Assembly: GCA_977006965.1 (NCBI GenBank)
Contig: OZ345359.1
Coordinates: 1,674,001-1,738,000 of the forward strand
Source: Phymatolithon calcareum
Taxonomy: Eukaryota > Rhodophyta > Florideophyceae > Hapalidiales
Direction: 5' to 3'
Length of the DNA stretch: 64,000 bases
Shown here: positions 1 through 8,640 of the stretch, one piece after another
Position numbering within the stretch: position 1 is the stretch's first letter
How the letters are laid out: each line of letters begins with the position of its first letter
Notes under the pieces: generated by a model
What the model saw: only the letters and a program-made list of their open reading frames with translations
What the model was told of the DNA's origin: nothing
The model's database searches: none
Translations under genes and position numbers: made by a program

Positions 1-560
1 TCAAAGGACTGCACCGCCCCAAATCCGTCTCGTGTCAATGAAGGAAGATAGAGCAGTGCGGACAAAAGTCTTCCACAGGACGCCACTAGACGTACTGCAT
101 CTCGACATTTAGCGGTCATAGGAGGAGCAGCCTGACTCTCCGAAATTCGCTCGCAAGTAGCGTGAAACGCTGTTTCGGCAACGACAGCTAAAGCGTACAG
201 CTCGCTCATAGACACGTTAAAGAGTGCCTTTTTGTCATGGTCAACAAGCCGGTTTTGTACGGGAAGCTTCGCATCACTTAAATATGCGAGCATAAATGCT
301 TCGAACGCGTTTCTGTAGGCCGCAGATGGCAACAATTTCAGTGAAAGGTTAAGGCAATCCCTGAAATGCCCAGTGAGAAGGTGATCAGGAGCTATGAAGC
401 ACGCAGCATATGGGTCTAGGTCATGACGAACTACTGGTTTTCCTTCTCTTGTCGTAGGAATCGAACGGTGCACAGACTGCATGGAGTTGCGGAACTGAAT
501 GAGAAAGTTTGAACTGGACGTGGAACGTGGTTTCATGCCTAAAAATCTGCTTGCCTCAGC
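1..560 (-). pseudogene. C-terminal continuation of the Tnp2-like transposase, open at the left edge
   Basis: In the minus frame that starts about base 560 there is no stop down to base 1. The translation is protein-like: DPYAACFIAPDHLLTGHFRD and, later, SMSELYALAVVAETAFHATC. It begins where the 539-1375 frame stops, so I read it as the same gene after a frameshift. It runs off the window, so neither the C-terminus nor the element end can be seen. Confidence 0.45.
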
Positions 561-1375
561 CTGAGCCCCGCAGTCTCGCACTGCTGTGTGCAGAAAAAAC
601 CTCTCCGGGCATGAGACACCAAGCCATGGGCATGACCCGTTGCAAATCGGCTACCAATCAGCGTACTGCTACCTCGACGGAAGCGGCATAGGTGACAACA
701 AGATGTGGCGTTGTGACCCAGGACGTCAAGATAGTGGTTGAGTGCCGGTGTGTCACCGACCAGGTCCAGGAAAATGCGGCGTCGTCGGCCATCTGCATCG
801 TGATCCACGAAGCCCTCTTTCATTCCCAGAAGCACATTGTCGAGTATTGTCTGCAAGACAGAATCTCCTGAAACACCGGGCGGTGTGAGAGTTAGAACTC
901 TCACTGCGCTGGATGAGGATCGGGAGGCGATAGGGAGATTGAGACAAATCAAATAGAACCCATCACCGGAGGCCGATTTGCCAGTCTGCACCTCAAATCC
1001 ATCCCAATAGAGCAGAAATCGGTAGATAAAGTAATCTTCTCCCGTTTCCAGAGTGCCGATACTTGGCACAGGAGAATACTTCGCGTATCCACGATTGCCA
1101 AAGTGGGGCGACAGCAAAGAAACATTCCGAACTGGCAGTATGTATAGGTCCGTCCTCGCGGAAGACATGGACGAGCAGAGAGCACGTAAACGAAGTTCTT
1201 CATCGTCATGCGGGATATTAGAAGATTCTTCGACATCAGCACCTCCAGGAATCCAAAAGATCGTGTAGAATACGTAATTAAAATGCTTTGAAATAAGGAC
1301 GTCGCGTTCGGATAGTGCATTTTCTGATGCATCTTCATTAAACTGCGAGTCGTCTCGTCGCTTACTCTGGTGCAC
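539..1375 (-). pseudogene. Tnp2/CACTA-like transposase core fragment
   Basis: Minus-strand frame of 278 codons. Near its C-terminal third it reads LVGDTPALNHYLDVLGHN followed by a CCHLC cluster. This resembles the Tnp2-type transposase signature (an acidic residue, then PA, a hydrophobic stretch, G-HN and CxxC) found in CACTA and related DDE elements. The C-terminal 25 residues or so look out of frame. A second minus frame overlaps this end, reads LGMKPRSTSSSNFLIQFRN and stays open to the window edge. That favours a frameshift near 560-630 and a decayed copy. The family call rests on the motif alone and has no terminal repeats to support it. Confidence 0.45.
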
Positions 1376-1428
1376 TGTCCATGAATGTACTACTGTCCCG
1401 CGAAGGACTGTGCTCTGCGATTGCTGCT

Positions 1429-2709
1429 CTACTCAGGAAGAGAGTTCGAACTCATGAGTGTGACAGCGACTACGTCGTCAGTTTCCGCAAATGATGACGC
1501 ATAGCTAGCGCCGATTGGGTCGTCCAAGGACAAAGCTTGCTGAGGTCCATAGAACCACTTCCTTGCCGAAATTAAGGGCCAGATATCTACACAATCAGAT
1601 GTAGATACGGCTGGAACGAGGGAGGAAGATCCTGATCGGCCTACATGTGCAGCCGCAGAAGTAGACTGCATGAGGGACCACACAGGGCCGGTTGCCATGT
1701 CCGCGCGCGCATACTCGCTCGGAAAAATTATTTGAACCTTGCACGTCGAAGCCCTTGTGCTTGCTCCAGCCTTGGATTGGTCTACATCAACCAGCACTTC
1801 AATAGCACTTGCTATCCTCGATTTCATCAGGATCGGTCGATATCTTCTTTGCAGAGTACTGTAGTGCGGGAGAACGCTCCCGCGTCTCGAGTCGTCCGAA
1901 GGTGATGTGGACGAAACAGGCTCCGTTTTCCATGATACCGTGTTTCTTCGGACGACAGCGTCAACAACTACTCGCATAGATTGGTACTGTGTCTTAGTGA
2001 GCCTGTTGGTGCCGTTGGTGAGTAAAAGCCCCCAAAGCACCCTCCAATTCGCCAGTGGGAACTCTGAAGCGTAATTTAGTATGACGTCTTCAGCAATATC
2101 GTCAGTATGAGTTGATCTTGGCAGCACCATGGGCATTTCTGCTGATATAGAATTTGGCGTCCCGGGTGCATCTTCATTTTCCTCTGTTCCAAGATCATGG
2201 AGCTCGGGTGGAGTGGGTGGAATAACTGGACCGAGACTACAGGTGTCTGCAGCGCCGAAATAAGGAGATAGATACGGGTCACTCTCGCCCAAGCCTCCGA
2301 GTCGAGCTGAGACGCCCTCGGCGCTACTGCCTGGTGGTATGTCATTATTCCGTGAAATATCAGCGGGAACAACTCTTGGACTTGTAGCAGTGCTGGTGCG
2401 CATAGATTGTCCGAAGTTCAAACCAATGCTATCGCCATAGGACGCATGGGCAGAAGCGGACGGTACTGGTCCTGCTCGTAGCGCTGCAGAAAGGCCGGGT
2501 ATGGAATACCGAAATCTGCTCCTTCTTCTTTTCTTCTCGAGGGGCTTCATTGTATCAGGTTTTGCAGCACGTTTATGAATTCCGGCGCGCAGACAAGCTG
2601 CCAATTCTGCAAAAACTTCTGAGACGTATTCGAAAATGCAGCTTTCCGCGCATAAGAATGCATCTAGAGCGCACTTAAAGTCAAAATTCGTGCATGCTCT
2701 GGGTTGCAT
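1429..2709 (-). CDS. Unknown protein, possible N-terminal part of a Tnp2-like transposon gene
   Basis: Open frame of 426 codons from an ATG. Residues about 50-70 are basic (KKRRRSRFRYS), the middle is Ser/Pro-rich and low in complexity, and the last 200 residues look globular (LANWRVLWGLL, RLTKTQYQSMR). I recognise no family for this part alone. It ends 54 bases before the 539-1375 ORF on the same strand, in another frame, and that ORF carries a Tnp2-like cysteine motif. I infer that the two, with the frame at 1-560, are one transposon-encoded protein broken by frameshifts or by unrecognised introns. It could also be a separate accessory gene. Confidence 0.4.
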   Translation of the reverse strand: MQPRACTNFDFKCALDAFLCAESCIFEYVSEVFAELAACLRAGIHKRAAKPDTMKPLEKKRRRSRFRYSIPGLSAALRAGPVPSASAHASYGDSIGLNFGQSMRTSTATSPRVVPADISRNNDIPPGSSAEGVSARLGGLGESDPYLSPYFGAADTCSLGPVIPPTPPELHDLGTEENEDAPGTPNSISAEMPMVLPRSTHTDDIAEDVILNYASEFPLANWRVLWGLLLTNGTNRLTKTQYQSMRVVVDAVVRRNTVSWKTEPVSSTSPSDDSRRGSVLPHYSTLQRRYRPILMKSRIASAIEVLVDVDQSKAGASTRASTCKVQIIFPSEYARADMATGPVWSLMQSTSAAAHVGRSGSSSLVPAVSTSDCVDIWPLISARKWFYGPQQALSLDDPIGASYASSFAETDDVVAVTLMSSNSLPE

Positions 2710-3073
2710 CGGCGTCGTTGCGATCTACTAGTCTCCGATACTTATGGTGCTATGTATATTATTGAGGCTTAATAGTGTCTGCGGGGAACATTTGCCTCCG
2801 ATATTTGTGTTGGCATTCTAATTACCCATGAAAATCTCATACAAATTTAGTTATCGATGCATGCATTTCTTCGACGACCATAATTACGCCCAGAAGTATC
2901 GTCGAGTCGAGGGCGGAACGCCTCAAAGTGTAACAGTCGACAGTAAGCCATAATTTTCTCGGGAGCTTTACCGCACACGATTACTCAGGTCTGCCTGAGT
3001 GAATTCACTCCTTTAATGGATCGATGCTTCTTGCTCTCTTTCTGGAGATTGACAGCTGAATCTGCTTGTAACA
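2710..3073. other. AT-rich gap between divergent ORFs
   Basis: These 364 bases separate the minus ORF ending its 5' side at 2709 from the plus ORF starting at 3074. I see no ORF, RNA gene or repeat. A shared promoter is possible but no clear element stands out. Confidence 0.4.
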
Positions 3074-4012
3074 ATGGCCCCCGAGCGCCATGGTGATTGT
3101 ATAGAAGAGCGTGAAATCGAGTTTAATGCTGCTTCTCCTTCGTCACGCATGTTTTCGCCAGTGCCGCCGCGTGACGTCGCACCAGTCAGTGTTCGTCACA
3201 GAAGGATTACCACTCCAGCCTCACTCGATGACCATGGCACACGAAAGCGCAAGAAGGATCTGGATGAACTAAGGATCTCCCACATTGGTCTCTCTGTTCA
3301 GGTAGAACAGCTTGCTGCCGAGCTTCGATCTACTACGCGTCTTGCGCAGGACACTCATGGCCTGGTTCGCGGTCCATGCTCTATTTCTGAGCGCTCATTT
3401 CACCGAGCGATGCTTTTCGCAAACATTGCGGTTGTTCAAGCGCTAGAGAGCTCACATCCGGAGTTCTCTAAAACGTACTCGGCACTGTGTCCTGCCAACT
3501 GCGTTCGTCAGATCACTTTGAGGTTTAAGCGCTCGGACTGTACCTTCTTCGATATCAGACTAATGATATCTCATTTCATGCGCCAAGTTCCGCTGAGATC
3601 AACAATTTCTCCATCGGCTCTCCCGACGATGAAGTCTTCAACAAGGCATCCATCTATTATCGAAGTAGCGTTTCCAACATTTGCCGACCTCTGTGACTCT
3701 TTTATGATTTCCGGAGAGCACAGGGAGGCAGGTGTTTATAGGGAAAGGGCTGTTAACTACAGATCGAGCGTGTTTTGCGTCGTGTACAAGTTCTTGGCGT
3801 TGCAAAGACCCGCAGCGAATCGCTGGACGACGGGGAATCTGAAACAAAGCGGAAAATTCTGTTGGCCAGAAGTATGCCAACAGAAAGAGATGCATCTGAA
3901 CAGGAAGTGCACGTTCTACTACAACAGTCAACAACCTGGTCTGACAACACCTGGGACGACAAGTTTGTCTACAAAGAAGAAGACAGAGCGCAAGTACGAG
4001 ATTTTACTATGA
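3074..4012 (+). CDS. Unknown protein with disrupted frame (first part)
   Basis: Frame of 312 codons. The first 130 residues look real: a Ser/Pro-rich start, a basic patch GTRKRKKDLDELR, then a predicted helix LSVQVEQLAAELRSTTRL. After about base 3550 a neighbouring frame reads more like protein (YQTNDISFHAPSSAEINNFS), and from about 3760 a third frame takes over (3775-4299). The gene is therefore either spliced or broken; a good acceptor-like CTACAG lies just before 3764. It has no family I recognise. It points away from the transposase-like genes at 1-2709 and may belong to the same mobile element. Confidence 0.35.
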   Translation: MAPERHGDCIEEREIEFNAASPSSRMFSPVPPRDVAPVSVRHRRITTPASLDDHGTRKRKKDLDELRISHIGLSVQVEQLAAELRSTTRLAQDTHGLVRGPCSISERSFHRAMLFANIAVVQALESSHPEFSKTYSALCPANCVRQITLRFKRSDCTFFDIRLMISHFMRQVPLRSTISPSALPTMKSSTRHPSIIEVAFPTFADLCDSFMISGEHREAGVYRERAVNYRSSVFCVVYKFLALQRPAANRWTTGNLKQSGKFCWPEVCQQKEMHLNRKCTFYYNSQQPGLTTPGTTSLSTKKKTERKYEILL

Positions 4013-4299
4013 CTACACTGATGGACGAGGAACCCAGTTCATCAAGTAGAAGGAACAAGAAACCGCGCAAATCAAAGGTGGAGCAAGCGTTTGTGTTTAG
4101 ATGGGAGAGATGCACAATCAGCCCTCATCCGAGCGACGCCGATCCACATCTTATTCCTGGTGCATTGCGTCTCTATTTTCCCGCTGTTGTGTTGAGGTCT
4201 GTGATTCTTGTAGTGTCAACGCAAGCGATTTTTAACTATGCACTTCATCCAAAGCCGACTCCATCAATCGTAATACATCGTAGATTCCCTCTCGCCTAG
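3775..4299 (+). CDS. Unknown protein (downstream frame of the 3074 gene)
   Basis: This frame overlaps the 3074-4012 ORF. Its first 100 residues are hydrophilic and charged (SLDDGESETKRKILLARS, RNKKPRKSKVEQ) and look more like coding sequence than the overlapping frame does. It has no credible own start: the first codon is TTG and in-frame stops lie 20-40 bases upstream. That fits a downstream exon or a frameshifted continuation. A nuclear-localisation-like basic cluster is present. No homology recognised. Confidence 0.3.
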   Translation: MRRVQVLGVAKTRSESLDDGESETKRKILLARSMPTERDASEQEVHVLLQQSTTWSDNTWDDKFVYKEEDRAQVRDFTMTTLMDEEPSSSSRRNKKPRKSKVEQAFVFRWERCTISPHPSDADPHLIPGALRLYFPAVVLRSVILVVSTQAIFNYALHPKPTPSIVIHRRFPLA

Positions 4300-4444
4300 A
4301 GGTTCTGTTTACTTACTATATCATCGCACCACTTTCACAAGCACCAGGTACTCCGCACTAGACATTCAAAAGTCGCAAAATGTAAAAAAACTCCGAGACC
4401 GATAGACGTTCAAAAACAATACTTTATGCCACTAGACGTAACTG

Positions 4445-5461
4445 TCACTGCAAGAATGACTCTCGCAAGTTCCGAGATGAACGCATCCGTTCAGTTTGCC
4501 CTCTGGCACTCCCTGTCAAGGCTCTTGCTTGTGCGATCTGTAGCTGCTTGCGATAATCTGCCAGCGACATTTTGAGTGTCGCTTCACGGTACGCCTGCGC
4601 TGAGGCTGGCCCGAAGTTTGCATTTTCCTTGGCGGCGAAAGTAGACGCATGTGTAACATTGTCTCTGTCCATGTCATCGCACGATACCTTTCCGAGCGCA
4701 ATTTTCTCCATCTCAGAAAGAGGTTCTCCAAGGCTTTGCCTTATAAGACCTCGAATTCCAATCGCTAGGATATGGAAAGCCCGAAGTGAGAGCTCGGAAA
4801 GCCGCATCACTTCATTGATGCCGGAAGTATACAGCGCTGCTGACATGACAGTAGCTGCTACTTGGTGCAGGCTCACGGAAGCTTCCGTCGGCCAAGTTTC
4901 CGGCACGGTCGCATATTCTGAGTTGTTCCGATCCACGCCTTTGATTTCGCGAGGATACCTTAGCGTTAGATTAAGACTCGGAAACGCTAGCGCCAAGTCC
5001 ATCAAAAGATCTTCATTACTCTTGTTTACGCCTTCGTCGCTCTGGTCCGTCGTGAAAGTCTTCTTCACATCCCAAATTGTGTTCCTGATATCATCAGGTA
5101 TTACAGTTTCATGATGAGATCGTGGGGTGCAAAATACAATTTCGTATCCCCTACGCTTCGCCTCTTCCAGTCCGAGCTCGCGGATAATCTCGACAACACA
5201 CATGACTTCGCTGATAAACCTCTTACGGGACTCCGCACGTCCGTGAGTCCAGTTTCGGCTCAGAATGCCTTTCAACTGCTTCACAGCGTAGTCGCGAAGG
5301 ACTTCGTACTCATCCCTTGGGTCCACATCATACCGAATGCCCTTGCGTTTGTCTCGAAAATCAGAATCCATGTCCTTCGCCATTTCCTCTGTCGTTTCCG
5401 CGTCCTGCACAACTTCGCTCACATACGAAAACGTCGTATCCGGTCCTCCAAATGAGTCCAT
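4445..5461 (-). CDS. Unknown acidic protein, 338 residues
   Basis: Minus-strand ORF from an ATG with an even, protein-like composition. It has an acidic N-terminus (FSYVSEVVQDAETTEEMAKD), a helical middle (KRFISEVMCVVEIIRELGL) and an Arg/Gln-rich C-terminus. No signal peptide, membrane segment or catalytic motif is visible. Only 10 bases separate it from the 5472-6011 ORF on the same strand, in another frame. In the sequence between them a third frame reads REEDFDKSDAPPEERVTIGL, so both ORFs may be one frame-interrupted gene. The position next to transposase-like ORFs suggests a mobile-element gene, but this is inference. Confidence 0.4.
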   Translation of the reverse strand: MDSFGGPDTTFSYVSEVVQDAETTEEMAKDMDSDFRDKRKGIRYDVDPRDEYEVLRDYAVKQLKGILSRNWTHGRAESRKRFISEVMCVVEIIRELGLEEAKRRGYEIVFCTPRSHHETVIPDDIRNTIWDVKKTFTTDQSDEGVNKSNEDLLMDLALAFPSLNLTLRYPREIKGVDRNNSEYATVPETWPTEASVSLHQVAATVMSAALYTSGINEVMRLSELSLRAFHILAIGIRGLIRQSLGEPLSEMEKIALGKVSCDDMDRDNVTHASTFAAKENANFGPASAQAYREATLKMSLADYRKQLQIAQARALTGSARGQTERMRSSRNLRESFLQ

Positions 5462-5471
5462 CCATGCAGGC

Positions 5472-6011
5472 TCAGTCCGATGGTGACCCTCTCCTCCGGT
5501 GGAGCGTCAGATTTGTCGAAATCTTCTTCTCTGACGGAGAGCATAGTGCTGGTGATAACTCTTCGCATGCAGAAGGACCACAGCTTACCCAACTTCCCAT
5601 GATATCGAATCCACTGGTTCTTTTACTCCACAGAAAAGAAAGAACAGATAGGCCAGAGACGCCTCTCATCAGTTCCATATGCCGTCCCATAATTTCCCTT
5701 GCTTCGTCATTCATCCACGGCTTGATTGGTTCTCCGCGGGTTCCCATGTCTTGCGTAAACGCAAGGATTGTGACCAAAACGCTCCACGTCACCGCAAACG
5801 GCTTCCGGTCCTTTACAAACAAAGCATCGAGATACGTAAGTTTGTCTGCACTGGGAGCCCTACGACGCTTCCGCGTTGTTGTGGACGGCCCTTCGGATCG
5901 CGGGCGAGAGTTTCTTCTGTTGAGTTGGTCGGCTACAACGCTAGTGCTCAAAACCTCGCGAATCTTTTCGGCAATCTCGTCCGCCAATCTGTCCATTTTT
6001 TGTCTTACCAT
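5472..6011 (-). CDS. Unknown protein, probably the 5' part of the 4445-5461 gene
   Basis: ORF of 179 codons from an ATG. The N-terminal 125 residues look real: an amphipathic helix DRLADEIAEKIREVLSTSV, a nuclear-localisation-like TTRKRRRAPSADK, then a helical stretch ending at a FLWSK motif. The last 40 residues are Ser/Cys-rich and probably out of frame. I infer a frameshift or intron joining it to the next ORF. Function unknown. Confidence 0.35.
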   Translation of the reverse strand: MVRQKMDRLADEIAEKIREVLSTSVVADQLNRRNSRPRSEGPSTTTRKRRRAPSADKLTYLDALFVKDRKPFAVTWSVLVTILAFTQDMGTRGEPIKPWMNDEAREIMGRHMELMRGVSGLSVLSFLWSKRTSGFDIMGSWVSCGPSACEELSPALCSPSEKKISTNLTLHRRRGSPSD

Positions 6012-6660
6012 ACGGTCGTGGTTTTTGAGAGCCTAGATTGTGCTTCTTCGATACGTCTGAAATTCCAGGAACAGAGCTCCAATACTCGCTGTTTGCGGAG
6101 TTTCGCTTCGGTCGGCTGTACTTCGGTTGTCATCCGCCGGGCTGTGAGGTAGCGACTGGCGTCCTTGTGGATCCATGTTCCTCGTCAGACCTCGCACAGG
6201 CTGCGACGAAAGTTTTCCTGTGGCTTCGGAACAGGTTACTGGTTGTGATAGCGCTCGCGTGTCCTGCACACGGTATCGTCTGGGCGGCACTGCAAACTAA
6301 CATTTCCACCAGGAGGGCCCTGGGAGTTGTGCTTGCAGACTTCCCGCCAGTCCAACAGACCCGGCTACAAGCCCTAAATTCTATGATCTGTTTATGACGT
6401 CTATTTGTGGATATATCCACAACGGGTTCGATCCTGGTATCCACAAAAATGGGAATATTTATCCACTCATGCTCGAGTGTGATCTAGAACGCCTGCTTCC
6501 AATTCAAGGCCGCATTGAAGGACCAAAAGCGCTTACTGTTCGAGCCCCATATTTCGCACTCATATTAGTGCTAAATATGCGATTCGAACGGTACAAAAAT
6601 TAGTACTGCACTCATGGTCTTCCTTACAGTTCTGATTTTGTGCGGCTCAACAAAAGCATG
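6012..6660. other. No convincing gene
   Basis: Only short overlapping frames on both strands. Bases around 6405-6460 contain a nested 10-bp inverted repeat (TTTGTGGATA and TATCCACAAA) and a GGGTTCGATCC string like a pol III B box, but no tRNA fold could be built. Confidence 0.4.
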
Positions 6661-6712
6661 TACATACGATTGGGCTCTGCTGCCTACAGGCAGCAGAGCC
6701 CAATCGTATGTA
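6661..6712. repeat. Perfect hairpin, 24-bp arms and 4-nt loop
   Basis: Left arm 6661-6684, loop TACA 6685-6688, right arm 6689-6712, with no mismatch. The arms centre on GATTGGGCTCTGCTGCC. No gene ends here to make it a terminator, and no flanking element is recognised. It has the same design as the foldbacks at 35-36 kb and 62-64 kb, but with a tighter loop. Confidence 0.9.
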
Positions 6713-7499
6713 TAACGTAGTGCGCAGCGCCAGATCATACATAATCTGACTCTTGAGTCAAAACTGCAGCTATGATTTCATGTGATTCTGCCGGGTATGA
6801 ATTGCATGCAAGCAGTATTACTTATTCGTAATATCTGCCTTTACAGTGCATGCACTCTGTAAGAGTAAGTAAAGCTCATATGCGTATTTACAGACGGCCG
6901 GCGACAGCTGTCGGTGCGCTGATGCGCCGCTCGCACAAGACCGCTATATAATGATCGACAATGCCGGCTGTGAAAGGCTTTCCTTGGCACATCTACTGTA
7001 TCGCAAATCTGTTCCATCCTGCGTTCTTGCCTGAGATCTAACCTAGTCGCAAGAACAGATACCAATGCAATCCATTGTCCGTACGATAAAACGCGATTGT
7101 AATGCACATGCATTAAGGAGTTGAGCCATTCCTCTCGAACTGATTCGGAATCTCGTCCGATTTCCTTCCCGGTACGTGTCTCCTCGTTCCTGGACTTTCA
7201 TGGCGACATCATGATGCCTGCATTCCTACTCACTCCCTCATTTGTTTTCTCATACTGCCCACATTGAGCGCCGACCTTCACGATTTTTGGTCACACTTTT
7301 GCGTTCTCCCAACAAGTTCCGATCAGAGACTGAGGCCTTGTAGGTCCCTATATGGCGTTTAAAGACATCAAACGCTAATGCATACGATGTGCCCATGTAC
7401 GTTGTCCATTTATTTCGCTTGCGATTTGCATTTATATTCCCGACTCTAATTGGATCTGTTTCCTCCTGACCTCCTGTCGTTCAGTTATCCAGTCATTGT
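6713..7499. other. Non-coding stretch
   Basis: No ORF with protein-like composition, RNA gene or repeat recognised. The tandem repeat begins at its right end. Confidence 0.4.
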
Positions 7500-8117
7500 G
7501 CTTCATAATCGACACAGAATATGAACAAGTGCGTTTTTATCGCCACTGTGTGTATATTGGAATTCTCTCCATGCATCGGCTAACTCGCGATCTCGAACAC
7601 CCGCTTTTTCAGTTCTCTCTTTTGATTTTTTGCTACGAATTGTGCGAATTCGACGTTTCAAATGGTTCTCTTGCTCAGTGCTGGCGATGCAAAACGGTCA
7701 CTGCACTTCGAAATCGACACAGAATATCAACAGGTGCGTTTTTATCCCCACTGTGTGACTTTCTCCGTGCATAGGCTAACTCGCGATCTCGAACACCCGC
7801 ATTTTCAGGTCTTTCCTTTCCTTTTTTGCAACGAATAGTGAGAATTCGTCATTTCCAAAGGTTCTCTTGCTCAGTGCTGGCGCTGCAAAATGTTCCGCAG
7901 TCATGACCGTTTTGGTCACTGTGCTTCGCAATCGACACAGATTATCAACAGGTGCGTTTTTTATCCCCACTGCGTGTATTTTGGAATTCTCTCCATGCAT
8001 AGGCTAACTCTATCCGCGTTTTCAGTTTTCTCCTTTAATTTTTTTGCCCCGAATAGTGCGACTTTGTCATTTCCCTTGGTTCTTTTTTCAGTGCTCGTGA
8101 TTCAAAACGTTCAGAAA
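7500..8117. repeat. Threefold tandem repeat, unit about 205-218 bp
   Basis: Units start near 7500, 7705 and 7923. Each has AATCGACACAGA near its start (7507, 7712, 7930), then GTGCGTTTTTATC, a CTCTCCATGCAT-like block (shortened in unit 2), a T-rich run, and GGTTCT(CTTGCTC)AGTGCT near its end. Identity is roughly 75-85 percent with small indels, so the repeat is old. It does not encode a repeated protein. Confidence 0.85.
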
Positions 8118-8640
8118 GTCATTAACGCTTTCCACGGTGCAGTCGATCTCACCGTTCCTATTCAATAGATAAAGATCAATTCTTTATAAAACTCATTCTA
8201 TGCCAATACAATAGTCGAATCGATGTGCACTATTCCCTCATTGTAGTGCATGCACTATCCGTGCCGTATCTGAAATATGTCTTCTTTAAAAGGGTAAATA
8301 TCCCGGAATGTGCACTTTGTCCGGTTCTGTGTCGGTGCCGATCAAAGCCGTCGACTCGCCGACACAATGAATGTCGTGAACTGCAGTGTCGGCCCCGACG
8401 TTACCGTCGGTGACCATCCCAGATGTCGGTATGACGACTTATTTGTTGTCGGACACATGATTCATATGCCATGTGTCCCGTCGATGAAACGTGTGCCAAC
8501 GCTAAAGCTCACTAAGTCTTAAATTTACATCGGCACCGACGAAAAAATTATGATTCCCTCGGCTTTCAATTGACTGCCTCATTCGTCGTCCCGGTAGGCC
8601 AAATGCTCCTCCAGTGTAATATTGTCTGCAGGAAATTTTC
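8118..8640. other. Non-coding stretch before the LINE
   Basis: Nothing recognised. It contains several short GTCGG/CCGAC direct and inverted motifs around 8330-8420. Confidence 0.35.

Noticed and set aside
80-100. Possible CACTA-type terminal repeats (GCCACTAGACGTA at 83 and about 4428)
   Set aside because: A 13-base match in 64 kb is expected by chance, both are in the same orientation, and no flanking duplication was found.
6405-6465. tRNA-like sequence with GGGTTCGATCCTGG
   Set aside because: The B-box-like string is good, but no acceptor, D and anticodon stems could be formed at the right spacing, and no A box lies upstream.
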